The position numbers were made by a program, and so were the translations under genes. Positions 35,101 through 43,280 of a DNA stretch of 64,000 bases are shown here, in pieces. The stretch is from Pontibacter aquaedesilientis (lineage in GTDB: Bacteria; Bacteroidota; Bacteroidia; Cytophagales; Hymenobacteraceae), in contig NZ_JACXAJ010000013.1 in the NCBI RefSeq assembly GCF_014773225.1, positions 1 to 64,000 on the forward strand. Direction: 5' to 3'. Each line of letters begins with the position of its first letter. Positions within the stretch are counted from its first letter, which is position 1. The notes under the pieces were generated by a model, which saw only the letters and a list, made by a program, of their open reading frames with translations, searched no databases and was not told the DNA's origin.

Positions 35101-37360
35101 TAATGCCCACGTCTTTGCTGGCTGCCAGGAACCTTACTCTGTAATCATGCGTCTCGCCTTTGCCATAGGTGCCGCAGGCACTTACATCATTCGGGTTGGT
35201 TGTCTCTACCAGCACGACACGCATACGGCTGATATTGCCTTCCTGCACAGAGGTTGGTACTGTTACCGTAGAGGTGTAAGTTTGGGTGTTGTTTACGACG
35301 CCAGTGGTGGCCACCAGTTCGCCTTCGTCCTCAAAATCACCGTCGTTGTTCCAGTCGATGTATACCTTGCCCACTTTGTTGTTGTCCGCGCCGCAGGTGC
35401 CCAGCGTCAGGCTCAACGGCACCGTCTGGCCTATTTCCAGGTTCGCTGTCAGGTTGGTGTAGTCAGCGGAGGCGCTGCAGCCAGCAGCCGGGGTATTGCT
35501 CAGGGCACCCAACGTGAACTGCGTGATCTTGGAGTCAGCATTGGAAAGGGCGCTGGAGGCACAGTAAGCCGAGCCGCCTATGCCGCTAACCAACAAGGAG
35601 TAGGCCTGTGGGCCATTCACCAATGTGCCTTTGTGGCGTATGGTAATGGTGTAGTTCTCTCCCGGCACGGCATTGGCAATGTATACCTGCTCCACGTTGT
35701 CACGGAAGTTGTCGCCGAAGCTGGCGGCCAGCGCAGGGTTGGCCGGATCCATTACCCAAGGCATGTAAGTGGTCAGCCCTTTGGACACACGCACATCCAG
35801 GTCATTCACCAGGCGCGGGGAGCGGTTGTTCAGCGCAGATGGGCCAACAGAAATAACCTGGCCTTCCACGTCTGTCCAGGAGATGGTAACCATAAGCGGA
35901 CCGGCACCGGATGCTGTCACATTGAAGGTATATGTCTCGCCTTGAGCCAGTGTGCGCTCATTGATCAGGTTGTTGCCCGAGTTGGAAATCATGCGGGCGG
36001 CCTTCTCTATGTTCAGTAAGCCCCAGCCATACACGTAGTCCGGGCCAGGCGTCGTGCCTGCCTCATCAGCCGTGTGGATAGCCAGTCCTTTGAGAGTCGC
36101 GGCGCGCATAAATTCGCCGGATTTGTTGTGGTAGTGCTCCTGCAGCAGGTTCAAAGAACCCGACACGTTAGGGGCCGACATGGAGGTACCGTTCATGGAA
36201 GAATACGCATCGTCAGCCGTGCCTACGGAAGACAGCAGCCCAACTCCGTTGCCCACGATATCCGGCTTGATACGGCCGTCATCTGTCGGGCCCCACGAGC
36301 TGAACGAGGAGATTTTTACATCCGCAGCCGTTTTGTAACCGTTGGCAATCGGTTCAACAGCGCCTACCGTCAGGATGTTTTTGGCGTTGCCGTAGGTAGC
36401 AATGATGTCGTAACCGTTGTTGCTGCTGATGCCTGCCTGGCGCTGTGCTTCCAGTACCCAGGCGCCTGTGCTGTTGAGTTTCCAGTAAGGTTGGCCAACT
36501 GCCGGGCCTGTCTGGTTGCGGTTGTTACCCGCCGACTTCACCATCAGGTAATAAGGTGCGTTGTAAGCGATCTGGTCCCAGAGCTGTGCAGCTGAGTTGT
36601 AGTAACCAAAGTTGTAGTCTTCGGTAGTGCTCACATTCGGGTTAGCCCGGAACTCCCAGAAAGGATTTGTCGCCGTGCCGGCACGGCCTGTGTTATAGTA
36701 CCAACCAGCAATAGTGCCATACGAGTGGTTGGAGATCAGGAGTTCGTGTGCGGCAGCCGCCATTTCAGGGGTGTCGTTGCTGAAGTCCCAAGCCTGCAGG
36801 TTCCTGGCGCCGAATGACATGCCTTTTGCCAGCGGGTTAACACCGGAGGCTATCATAGTGCCTGATACGTGCACAGCATGGTCGCTGATGGCGGTTGCCC
36901 CGTCGCGTTGCGTTACCCTGCCCAATAGTTCCTGGTGCGACAGCCTGACGGCGCCGCCATCCCAAACACCGAGTTTGCCTCTGAGCGCATCGCTGCTGCC
37001 GCTCAGGTTAAGCCCTGTGCCGCCGCCTGGCCATACCTGGTCTGTCTTCACAGAGGCCGCCGCCCGCGTATTGTTTTCAGTGATATAGTGGATCGGGAAT
37101 CCGCGCTCATCTACACCTTCCAGCGAGATTACCGTTCCGTTTTCCTCCACATGCCGTACCACCCAGTTTTTTTGCCGGGCCAACTGTAGCGCATGCTCCT
37201 TGTTCGATTTGGCCTTTGGCGCGATCTCGTTGTGGATACTTTGCAGGGCCGCTTTGTTAGTGGCCTGTTCCTGTCCTTTGGCGTTAGGCTTTTGCGCCAG
37301 CACAGGCGCAGCGGTCATACATAGGATGACTGCTGCCATTGACAACATTCTGTTTCTCAT
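32156..37360 (-). CDS. Secreted S8 subtilisin-like protease, T9SS substrate
   Basis: This 1734-residue protein has a signal peptide (1-22), a propeptide region and an S8 domain (about 110-455). The triad is Asp134 (GVWDGG), His161 (DHAVHVSG) and Ser393 (NGTSMSAP). A P-domain-like region follows (460-600), then a GEVED-type beta domain with VYIDWNNDGDFEDEGE (about 670-745) and a CARDB-like domain. After these come Ig-like modules, including two copies of a 150-residue unit. The end (about 1655-1734) is a type A T9SS sorting domain (LKAYPNPSAGRFTIS ... KVVIQH). It should cross the outer membrane by the type IX system. HAVHVSG replaces the usual HGTHVAG. Confidence 0.93.
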   Translation of the reverse strand: MRNRMLSMAAVILCMTAAPVLAQKPNAKGQEQATNKAALQSIHNEIAPKAKSNKEHALQLARQKNWVVRHVEENGTVISLEGVDERGFPIHYITENNTRAAASVKTDQVWPGGGTGLNLSGSSDALRGKLGVWDGGAVRLSHQELLGRVTQRDGATAISDHAVHVSGTMIASGVNPLAKGMSFGARNLQAWDFSNDTPEMAAAAHELLISNHSYGTIAGWYYNTGRAGTATNPFWEFRANPNVSTTEDYNFGYYNSAAQLWDQIAYNAPYYLMVKSAGNNRNQTGPAVGQPYWKLNSTGAWVLEAQRQAGISSNNGYDIIATYGNAKNILTVGAVEPIANGYKTAADVKISSFSSWGPTDDGRIKPDIVGNGVGLLSSVGTADDAYSSMNGTSMSAPNVSGSLNLLQEHYHNKSGEFMRAATLKGLAIHTADEAGTTPGPDYVYGWGLLNIEKAARMISNSGNNLINERTLAQGETYTFNVTASGAGPLMVTISWTDVEGQVISVGPSALNNRSPRLVNDLDVRVSKGLTTYMPWVMDPANPALAASFGDNFRDNVEQVYIANAVPGENYTITIRHKGTLVNGPQAYSLLVSGIGGSAYCASSALSNADSKITQFTLGALSNTPAAGCSASADYTNLTANLEIGQTVPLSLTLGTCGADNNKVGKVYIDWNNDGDFEDEGELVATTGVVNNTQTYTSTVTVPTSVQEGNISRMRVVLVETTNPNDVSACGTYGKGETHDYRVRFLAASKDVGITAVMFPLQGFCANPAQNVEVVIRNFGTAAQSNIPVTVGISNSNGQVATLTGTYTATISSNSEARFFLPGTFNAAANTSYTFTAATALTNDQNAGNNRLVQVLSTSSPTDAPVASATVCGSGPTVLRASGNGTVFWYDAMTGGNLVTIGKEATLENATVNKTYYAALNDFSGTVPAASPTSGGAMSSFTNGRMYFDAEIPFILDKATINVGTGGTMTVDLLDKDLSGNVIASTVITVVPGVNEYILNLPIPTAGKNYTLMVSAFGGGATAYRNNTTNAAAYPFTIPNVVSFTGNNASTPTAFYYFLYNMKVKATGCASPRVAVTTTAAPATVAAITPAGPAEFCVGGSVVLNANTGSGLSYTWRKDGKMIENATAATYEATASGNYTVTVTAANGCPQTSQAVAVTVNPLPPTAVSISKNFGFGICPGQDFTLELRAETGGQSEGYTYQWTRNGAPIANAAGATYMASTSGNYTVSVTTPCGTTTATPVAVNNDVATVTAPAGEICGTSGSANLAAQTNAGKLYWFDAATEGTLLHIGETFATPVLTQNTTYYVAASNETVGNLGSKNHSVNGGHTSFTGGRMYFDAQVPFVLQKSTINVATAGTMTVVLLDKDLSNTVIASTTINVVPGVREYDLNLLVPAAGKNYGIQVSAFGGGATAYRNNTTNSAVYPYTLPGIASITGNNQTAPSSFYYFLYDWQVSAASCSTAPRVSVPVTLTPATVAGTLSTSAESVCYGSNGGTITLSGQTGSLVRWEASTAGASWTTVEGSATTLQFLNLTQTTSYRALVRNGGCSEVYTAAVTVTVNALPVAAISVSEANKFGFVTLTASPAGQGNKYLWSNGETKASISVRPGNHTYTVTVTDGNGCSATSAPAKAIPMPNAHSVHYALAGEQEMQDGLSLKAYPNPSAGRFTISFTAEETGKVSVRLVNAVGQVMLEDTQNSFSGHYEQQVNMANAPKGVYILQVSLQNRTITRKVVIQH

Positions 37361-37835
37361 AATATTCAGGATGATACTATAAGGGAATGGTGGCCAGTAA
37401 GCCCTTGCTCAAGGGAATATAGGAAGGGGTGCCGGGTGCTGCTTGAGGGCGCAGCAAGGCTGGCAATGCTTTTAGCCATAGGGCGGCATGCCGTGTTAGG
37501 TAGTAGTAGAGGTGTTGCATAAGGCGGATAAAGTGTGTTTGTTAGGATTAATTAATTATTTTATTAAAAATTAAACCTCTAAAGCTAATACAGAATTTGG
37601 AAAATCATACTATAGTAATAGTCTAATACAAAAATATTTTTTCGTGGAAAGTTCTGATAACTAATGAAGTAGGGTGGAAGCTGCGGCTAAAAACCCCTAT
37701 GCTGCAACTCAGGCCATCTTTTTGATAATAAAAGGAAGAGGATTGATAGTAAAAGGGAGAAGAGATTGGTCTATATATATGATAATATTGCACTATCTAT
37801 ATATTTATGGCATGCCTTCTAAATAGGGCGGGCAC
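37361..37835. other. Gene-free upstream region of the subtilase gene
   Basis: About 475 bp with no credible ORF. The part next to the gene is mixed, and the middle and left parts (37540-37650, 37770-37810) are strongly AT-rich with TATATA runs. Promoter elements for the subtilase must lie here, but no clean TTG-N19-TAnnTTTG was found. Confidence 0.4.
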
Positions 37836-37867
37836 TAAAAAAAGCCCTTGCTGTCAGCAAGGGCTTT
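37836..37867 (-). terminator. Terminator of the EamA transporter gene
   Basis: AAAGCCCTTGCT pairs perfectly with AGCAAGGGCTTT around a 3-nt loop, followed on the minus strand by seven T. Confidence 0.85.
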
Positions 37868-37897
37868 GGATATGAAATCACTGCATTTTGTCTGGCC

Positions 37898-38752
37898 CTA
37901 TCTGGCTCTATTCACAATAAACACCCCGGCCAGAATAATGACCATGCCCACATAGTGCCACAATTGGATAACCTCACCGTCCAGCACCCCCCACATGAGC
38001 GCCACGACAGGTATAAGGTATGTCGAAGAGCTGGCGAATAGCGTAGTGCTCATGTGAATAAGCTTGTTGAACAGTACCAGCCCAACGGCCGTGCTGAAAA
38101 TGGCCAGTATGGCAATGTACATAAACGCTTCCCAGGCACCGGGCGTGCTTTGCAGCTTTGGCACCACATCTGTCGTGAACATATAGGCGATTGCCAGCGG
38201 CCCAACTGTGAGCAGCGCCATGCTTGACATCACCAGCGGCTTCATGCCCTGCAACCGGTGCTTGATGATGTTCACGCTGCCACCGTAGCAGATTGTGGCG
38301 ATGACGATGTAGATACCATAAAAGGTGTTGTCCAGGCTGGTGTCACTACCCGAGAAGATAAGGATGGCCGTGCCTACTATACCGATGATAATGCCTAGCA
38401 TGCGCATCCAGGTAATGGCCTGTTGGAAGAAGATGGCTCCAACCAGCAAAGTAAAGAGGGCCGTCAGTGAGTTGAGTACCCCCGCCAGACCGCTGGCCAG
38501 CTGCGTCTCAGCGTAGGCGAAGAGGAAAGCCGGGAACAAATTGCCCAGCAAGCCACTGCCCAGCAGGTATTTCCAACGGTGCGGCTCTACCTGTCGGATA
38601 TGTTTAATAGCAAAAGGAGACAAAGTCAGGAAAGCGATGGCAATCCGGATAGCTCCCAGTTCGTTGGAGCTGAACACGACCAGGCCCTTTTTGATCAGGA
38701 TAAAAGACGTGCCCCAGATCAGGGCCAGTATGATAAGCAGGAACCAGGCCAG
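37898..38752 (-). CDS. EamA/DMT superfamily transporter with no standard start codon
   Basis: The protein has the ten-helix DMT layout in two EamA repeats. The longest frame with a standard start is a GTG at 38677 (259 residues), but that loses the first helix. In-frame codons upstream encode it: LAWFLLIILALIWGTSFILIKKGLV, residues just before VFSSNELGAIRIA. The frame is then open to a stop at 38804-38806 without any ATG, GTG or TTG. The natural start IKTSLAPAPEK would follow a codon that reads CTT where an ATG is expected, at the edge of a repeat (38801-38838). I give the CTG at 38752 as a provisional start. It may be a pseudogene. Confidence 0.7.
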   Translation of the reverse strand: MAWFLLIILALIWGTSFILIKKGLVVFSSNELGAIRIAIAFLTLSPFAIKHIRQVEPHRWKYLLGSGLLGNLFPAFLFAYAETQLASGLAGVLNSLTALFTLLVGAIFFQQAITWMRMLGIIIGIVGTAILIFSGSDTSLDNTFYGIYIVIATICYGGSVNIIKHRLQGMKPLVMSSMALLTVGPLAIAYMFTTDVVPKLQSTPGAWEAFMYIAILAIFSTAVGLVLFNKLIHMSTTLFASSSTYLIPVVALMWGVLDGEVIQLWHYVGMVIILAGVFIVNRAR

Positions 38753-38800
38753 TGGCGGGGTACCTGTTTTCTCCGGTGCGGGTGCGAGAGAGGTTTTGAT

Positions 38801-38956
38801 AAGTTAGAAAGTTTAGAAGTTAGAAAGTTAGAAAGTTGTCTCGGATGATGGACGACCTCCCAACTAAGATGCAAATATAAAAGGAGTTGAAGTCTCAACA
38901 TGCATGCTGAACCCTCAACTCCCTTAAAACTTTCTAACTTCTAAACTTTCTAACTT
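38801..38956. repeat. 29-bp inverted repeat around a short spacer
   Basis: The 29 bases at 38801-38829 are the exact reverse complement of 38928-38956. The arms are made of AGTTAGAAAGTTTAGA-type units that also occur at 1594 and 28842. Inside them lies a second small hairpin (GGAGTTGA 38883-38890, TCAACTCC 38915-38922). The left arm abuts the missing start of the EamA gene, and the right arm runs to the end of dusB. It resembles a small non-autonomous repeat element, but no target-site duplication is evident. Confidence 0.75.
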
Positions 38957-38965
38957 CTAAACTTT

Positions 38966-39967
38966 CTAACTATCTAACTCCTCAACTTCATACGCCATGG
39001 TCTGGGCGATCTCGTCCAGCGTGTCGTAGATCTCCTGAATGTCTTCGGACTGCACCAGTTTCATGCGCAGCGGCTTAAAGTGCGGCAGGCCCCGGAAATA
39101 GTTGGTGTAGTGGCGGCGCATCTCGAAGATGCCCAGTTTGTCGCCTTTCCACTCCAGCGAGTGCGTGAAGTGCTGGCGGCAAACCTCTACACGTTCTTCC
39201 AGAGTTGGCGGTGCCAGCATTTCGCCGGTTGCCATGTAGTGTTTGATCTCGTTGAAGATCCATGGGTGGCCAATGGAGGCGCGGCCAATCATGATGCCGT
39301 CTACGCCATACCTGTTTTTATATTCCAGTGCTTTCTGCGGAGAATCGATATCACCGTTCCCGAAGATCGGGATTTGCATGCGCGGGTTGTTCTTCACCTC
39401 GGCAATCAGGGTCCAGTCGGCTTCGCCTTTGTACATCTGCACACGGGTGCGGCCATGTATGCTCAACGCCTTTATACCAATGTCCTGCAGTCTTTCGGCG
39501 GTTTCTACAATAAATTTGGTGTCTTCGTCCCAGCCCAGTCGCGTCTTCACCGTCACGGGCAGATGCGTGGCTTTCACGATTTCCTCAGTCATCTTCACCA
39601 TCTTAGGAATGTCGCGCAGCAATGCGGCGCCGGCACCCTTGCAGGCCACGTTCTTTACAGGGCAGCCGTAGTTGATGTCGATCAGGTCGGGGCCGGCCTG
39701 CGACGACACGATGGCGGCTTCGCGCATCGAGTCGATGTCCGAGCCGAAAATCTGAATACCGATGGGGCGCTCGTAGTCAAAAATGTCGAGTTTCTGCACA
39801 CTTTTGGCGGCGTCACGTATCAGACCCTCAGAAGAGATGAACTCGGTGTACATCAGGTCTGCGCCGTTGGCCTTGCACACTTTTCGGAAGGGCGGATCGC
39901 TCACATCCTCCATCGGTGCCAGCAGCAGCGGGAAATCGCCCAGTTCTATGTTCGCTATCTTTACCAA
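38966..39967 (-). CDS. dusB: tRNA-dihydrouridine synthase B
   Basis: DusB uses FMN to reduce uridine in the tRNA D-loop. The 333-residue protein has LLLAPMEDVSDPPFRKVC at the N-terminus, the catalytic Cys102 in INYGCPVKNVACKGAGAALL, the SIHGRTRVQMYKG motif and IMIGRASIGHPWIF in the FMN site. The length is normal. The last codons (EVEELDS and the stop) are spelled by the AGTTGAGGAGTTAGATAG repeat family. The gene is divergent from the CPBP protease gene, with an ACGT palindrome between. Confidence 0.95.
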   Translation of the reverse strand: MVKIANIELGDFPLLLAPMEDVSDPPFRKVCKANGADLMYTEFISSEGLIRDAAKSVQKLDIFDYERPIGIQIFGSDIDSMREAAIVSSQAGPDLIDINYGCPVKNVACKGAGAALLRDIPKMVKMTEEIVKATHLPVTVKTRLGWDEDTKFIVETAERLQDIGIKALSIHGRTRVQMYKGEADWTLIAEVKNNPRMQIPIFGNGDIDSPQKALEYKNRYGVDGIMIGRASIGHPWIFNEIKHYMATGEMLAPPTLEERVEVCRQHFTHSLEWKGDKLGIFEMRRHYTNYFRGLPHFKPLRMKLVQSEDIQEIYDTLDEIAQTMAYEVEELDS

Positions 39968-39985
39968 AGCAAAATTTAAAATTTC

Positions 39986-39999
39986 ACGTAAATTTACGT
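39986..39999. promoter_or_regulatory. Candidate operator, perfect 14-bp palindrome
   Basis: ACGTAAATTTACGT is a perfect palindrome in the 53-bp gap between divergent dusB and the CPBP protease gene. A close relative, ACGTAAATGTCACGT, lies in the other divergent gap at 54022-54036. A shared regulator is an inference. Confidence 0.4.
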
Positions 40000-40020
40000 C
40001 AATTAAACCTAATCTTCTCT

Positions 40021-40983
40021 ATGAAAGGTTTCATCTCCGAAGGCAGGCACCCGTTTTTTGTCCTGTTGCTCCTCCTGGGGTTCATGCTATTGGGCTATTT
40101 TGTGGCTTCTATCCTGTTTATAGCGGTGAGCCCGCTGTTAGGTATAGAGGTATTGGACATCACCAACCTGCTGGCCAATCCCACTGAAAACCCGAAGGGC
40201 GCAGACGCGCTCCTGGTCTTTCAGGGCTTTGTGCAGTTCACCTCTTTTGTGGTGGCCCCGCTGCTCATGCTGCGCTTCATGAACGTGAACATCGACTCCT
40301 ACCTGAACTGGAAGAAAATCCCTTTACCCGCGCTACTCCTGTTGGCTGGCTTGTTGATTATCTTCATCATGCCGGCCAACTCGCTCATCATTAACTGGAA
40401 TGCCAAGCTGAACCTGCCCGATTTTATGGCGGGTTTCGAAGCATGGGCGCGAGCCAAGGAAGACGAGCTGGCAGAGCTGACCAAACTCATTGCCAATTTC
40501 GGCACGTTGCCGCGTTTGTTGGCAGGCCTGTTGGTTATTGCGGTTATACCTGCCATCGGCGAAGAACTGGTGTTCAGAGGGGTGATGCAACGGCAGGTAC
40601 ACCGCTGGTCTGGCAATGCGCATGTGGCGGTTTGGGTGGCAGCCATCATTTTCTCCACGATCCACGTGCAATTTTTTGGTTTTGTGCCCCGCATGCTGTT
40701 GGGGGCCTTGTTTGGTTACCTATACCTGTGGTCAGGCAATATCTGGGTGCCGATTGTCGCCCACTTCTTCAACAACGGCTTCACGGTGTTTTTGCTATAC
40801 CTGCAGCAGACGGGCGCGATTGATTTCAATGTCGAGTCCACGGAGCCGATGCCGTTCTATACCATTTTATTGTCGGCTGTATTGAGTGCTGCCGTAATCT
40901 ATTACCTTTACAAGCAGTTTATGCAGACGCCCACCCGCCCCGAAAGTATAGCCGAGGCCGCTGAGGAGCGTCAGAACCAATAA
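40021..40983 (+). CDS. CPBP family intramembrane metalloprotease
   Basis: This 320-residue protein has eight or so membrane helices and the CAAX/Abi protease motifs. They are Glu181-Glu182 with Arg186 (GEELVFRG), His215 (FSTIHVQF) and His248 with Asn252 (VAHFFNN). These residues form the metal site of CPBP (Rce1-like) proteases. Bacterial members have mostly unknown substrates. The frame is open further upstream, but the ATG at 40021 begins a normal KGFISEGRHPFFVLLL N-terminus. cdsA follows after 47 bp. Confidence 0.88.
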   Translation: MKGFISEGRHPFFVLLLLLGFMLLGYFVASILFIAVSPLLGIEVLDITNLLANPTENPKGADALLVFQGFVQFTSFVVAPLLMLRFMNVNIDSYLNWKKIPLPALLLLAGLLIIFIMPANSLIINWNAKLNLPDFMAGFEAWARAKEDELAELTKLIANFGTLPRLLAGLLVIAVIPAIGEELVFRGVMQRQVHRWSGNAHVAVWVAAIIFSTIHVQFFGFVPRMLLGALFGYLYLWSGNIWVPIVAHFFNNGFTVFLLYLQQTGAIDFNVESTEPMPFYTILLSAVLSAAVIYYLYKQFMQTPTRPESIAEAAEERQNQ

Positions 40984-41030
40984 TTGATTGACAAACCCAC
41001 CGGCTATACCTTGCCGGTTATCTACACCCG

Positions 41031-41858
41031 ATGAGCACAAAGATTTCTGCCCTTAGTAATTTGCAACAACGCCTGATTGTAGGAGTATTGGGGGCAGCCC
41101 TTTTAATTGGGGGGATCATCTTCAGTGAGTGGACCTTCTCCCTGCTGTTTCTGGGGCTCACGCTACTGGGCACGCTGGAGTTTTATAAACTAGCGGGTAC
41201 GGCAGGTATACAGCCAAACAAAACCTTGGGCGCTGTGCTGGCGGCGGGCGTTTTTATCTCTGTTTTATTGATAGACAAGGAGTACATGCCGGCCGAGGTG
41301 CTATACCTGGCACCGCCAGCCTTCTTCCTGGTGTTCGTACTGGAGCTGTACCGCAAAGAGCCGCAGCCTTTCACCAACATCGCGTTTACTATATTAGGTG
41401 TAATCTACATCGCCGTGCCATTCTCATTATTGCAGCTGCTGGGTCACCTGCAAGGAGAATATAGCTGGCAGCCTATCCTGGGTCTCTTGCTGCTTATCTG
41501 GTCAGCCGACACAGGAGCTTACATAGCGGGCAAAAACTTTGGCAAGCACAAACTCCTGGAGCGCGTGTCGCCGGGCAAAACCTGGGAAGGCTGGGTTGGC
41601 GGCACTATCCTGACCATACTGGTGGGCTGGGGGCTTGCTGTCCTGTTTCATGACCTGGAGCTGTACCAATGGCTCGGCATCGCCGCTATCGTGTCGGTGT
41701 TCGGCGTGCTGGGCGACCTGACCGAGTCGCTGCTGAAACGTAGCCTGGGCGTAAAAGACTCTGGTACGCTGCTGCCTGGCCACGGCGGCATTCTGGACCG
41801 CTTCGACAGCCTGATCATGGTCATTCCCTTCATCGTGGCGTTCCTCAAAATTTTCTAA
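41031..41858 (+). CDS. cdsA: Phosphatidate cytidylyltransferase
   Basis: CdsA makes CDP-diacylglycerol for phospholipid synthesis. The 275-residue membrane protein has about eight helices and the family signature SVFGVLGDLTESLLKRSLG then KDSGTLLPGHGGILDRFDS (about 222-260). The psd gene for the same pathway lies 1.5 kb downstream, beyond a glutamate dehydrogenase gene. Confidence 0.93.
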   Translation: MSTKISALSNLQQRLIVGVLGAALLIGGIIFSEWTFSLLFLGLTLLGTLEFYKLAGTAGIQPNKTLGAVLAAGVFISVLLIDKEYMPAEVLYLAPPAFFLVFVLELYRKEPQPFTNIAFTILGVIYIAVPFSLLQLLGHLQGEYSWQPILGLLLLIWSADTGAYIAGKNFGKHKLLERVSPGKTWEGWVGGTILTILVGWGLAVLFHDLELYQWLGIAAIVSVFGVLGDLTESLLKRSLGVKDSGTLLPGHGGILDRFDSLIMVIPFIVAFLKIF

Positions 41859-41951
41859 ATTATTGTTGATTAAGGTGTAGGTGTGTGTAAATAATATTTA
41901 CATAACTTTACCGCCATAATTGTTAATCACTGATTAATTCACAAACTTAAA

Positions 41952-43229
41952 ATGATGTTATACAAAGAGCCTGCACCGATCAAGGATAGAGAGAATCCTT
42001 TCGAATCGATGATGTCGCGTTTCAACATCGCGGCAGAGGTACTTGGGCTGGATGAGGAGGTTTACAATGTCCTTAAGACTCCAACGCGTCAGGTAATCGT
42101 GAACGTGCCTGTAACGATGGATGACGGCAAAGTGCGTGTGTTTGAAGGTTACCGCGTGATTCACTCTACTATCCTGGGCCCGTCGAAAGGCGGTATCCGC
42201 TTTGCGCCGGACGTGTTCCTGGACGAGGTGAAGGCCCTGGCTGCCTGGATGACCTGGAAGTGTGCTGTGGTGGATATACCTTACGGTGGTGCCAAAGGCG
42301 GTATCATCTGCGACCCCTATGCGATGTCGGCTGGTGAGATGGAGCGTCTGACAAGAGCCTATACCCAGGCTTTGATTGACATTTTCGGCCCTGACCAAGA
42401 TATACCTGCTCCTGACATGGGCACAGGCCCACGTGAGATGGCCTGGCTGATGGACGAATACTCTAAAACCAAAGGATCGACCGTGCACGCCGTGGTAACA
42501 GGCAAGCCGCTTGTACTGGGTGGCTCACTGGGCCGCGTAGAAGCGACCGGTCGCGGTGTAATGGTGTCGGCCATGGCTGCTATGGAGAAACTGGGTATGA
42601 ACCCGGCCAAATCTACTGCAGTGGTGCAGGGCTTCGGTAACGTAGGTGCCTGGGCCGCCAAGCTGATGGCTGAGCGTGGTGTGAAAATACTGGGTGTGAG
42701 CGATGTGAGCGGTGCTTACTGGAACGACAACGGTATCGACATTGAGGAAGCGATCGAATACAAGAACAATAACAACGGCCGCCTGGAAGGCTACAAAAAT
42801 GCCGAAAAGATCAGCAACGACGACTTGCTCATCGCCAAGGTTGACGTGCTGGTGCCGGCTGCCGTGGAGGATGTGATCACGATCAAAAACGTAGACCAGA
42901 TTCAGGCCCGCCTGATTGTGGAAGGCGCTAACGGTCCTACCTCATACAAAGCCGACAACGTTATCAACGAAAAAGGCATTATGGTGGTGCCGGATATCCT
43001 GGCGAACTCTGGTGGCGTGACCGTATCTTACTTTGAGTGGGTGCAGAACCGCATGGGCTTTAAGTGGACGCTTGATCGGGTGAATGGCCGTGCCGAGCGT
43101 ATCATGCACGAGTCGTTTGAGCGCGTGTACGCCGCTTCGCAGAAGTATAACGTGCCGATGCGTATTGCCGCCTACATTGTGGCTATCGACAAGGTAGCCA
43201 TGACTTATAAGTATCGCGGCGGTTTCTAA
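41952..43229 (+). CDS. Glutamate dehydrogenase (Glu/Leu/Phe/Val dehydrogenase family)
   Basis: This 425-residue hexameric-type enzyme interconverts glutamate and 2-oxoglutarate plus ammonia. It has Lys79 (GPSKGGIRF), Lys103 (TWKCAVVDIP) and Lys115 (YGGAKGGI), with the catalytic aspartate in PAPDMGTG. The nucleotide motif is VVQGFGNVGAWAA, and the substrate loop is LANSGGVTVSYFEW. The length and the EVLGLDEEVYNVLK region match the RocG/GudB type, which is usually NAD-dependent. A weak promoter (GTG-N19-TAACTTTA, about 41881-41910) precedes it. It separates cdsA from psd. Confidence 0.92.
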   Translation: MMLYKEPAPIKDRENPFESMMSRFNIAAEVLGLDEEVYNVLKTPTRQVIVNVPVTMDDGKVRVFEGYRVIHSTILGPSKGGIRFAPDVFLDEVKALAAWMTWKCAVVDIPYGGAKGGIICDPYAMSAGEMERLTRAYTQALIDIFGPDQDIPAPDMGTGPREMAWLMDEYSKTKGSTVHAVVTGKPLVLGGSLGRVEATGRGVMVSAMAAMEKLGMNPAKSTAVVQGFGNVGAWAAKLMAERGVKILGVSDVSGAYWNDNGIDIEEAIEYKNNNNGRLEGYKNAEKISNDDLLIAKVDVLVPAAVEDVITIKNVDQIQARLIVEGANGPTSYKADNVINEKGIMVVPDILANSGGVTVSYFEWVQNRMGFKWTLDRVNGRAERIMHESFERVYAASQKYNVPMRIAAYIVAIDKVAMTYKYRGGF

Positions 43230-43242
43230 GCAAAGATTTTTA

Positions 43243-43272
43243 TTAAAATAAACGAAAGTTTATATAATTTTG
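43243..43272 (+). promoter_or_regulatory. Putative promoter of psd
   Basis: TTA (43243-43245), a 19-nt spacer and an exact TAATTTTG (43265-43272). The transcript would begin close to the hairpin at 43281, so that hairpin might sit at the 5' end of the psd mRNA rather than, or as well as, ending the gdh transcript. Confidence 0.4.
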
Positions 43273-43280
43273 AAACAGAT

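Noticed and set aside
35054-36019. 321-codon plus-strand frame opposite the subtilase gene
   Set aside because: The subtilase frame is continuous over 1734 codons with ordered domains. The opposite frame is a codon-bias shadow.
41881-41910. Promoter for the glutamate dehydrogenase gene (GTG-N19-TAACTTTA)
   Set aside because: Both boxes carry a mismatch, so it is mentioned with the gene but not listed as a separate site.
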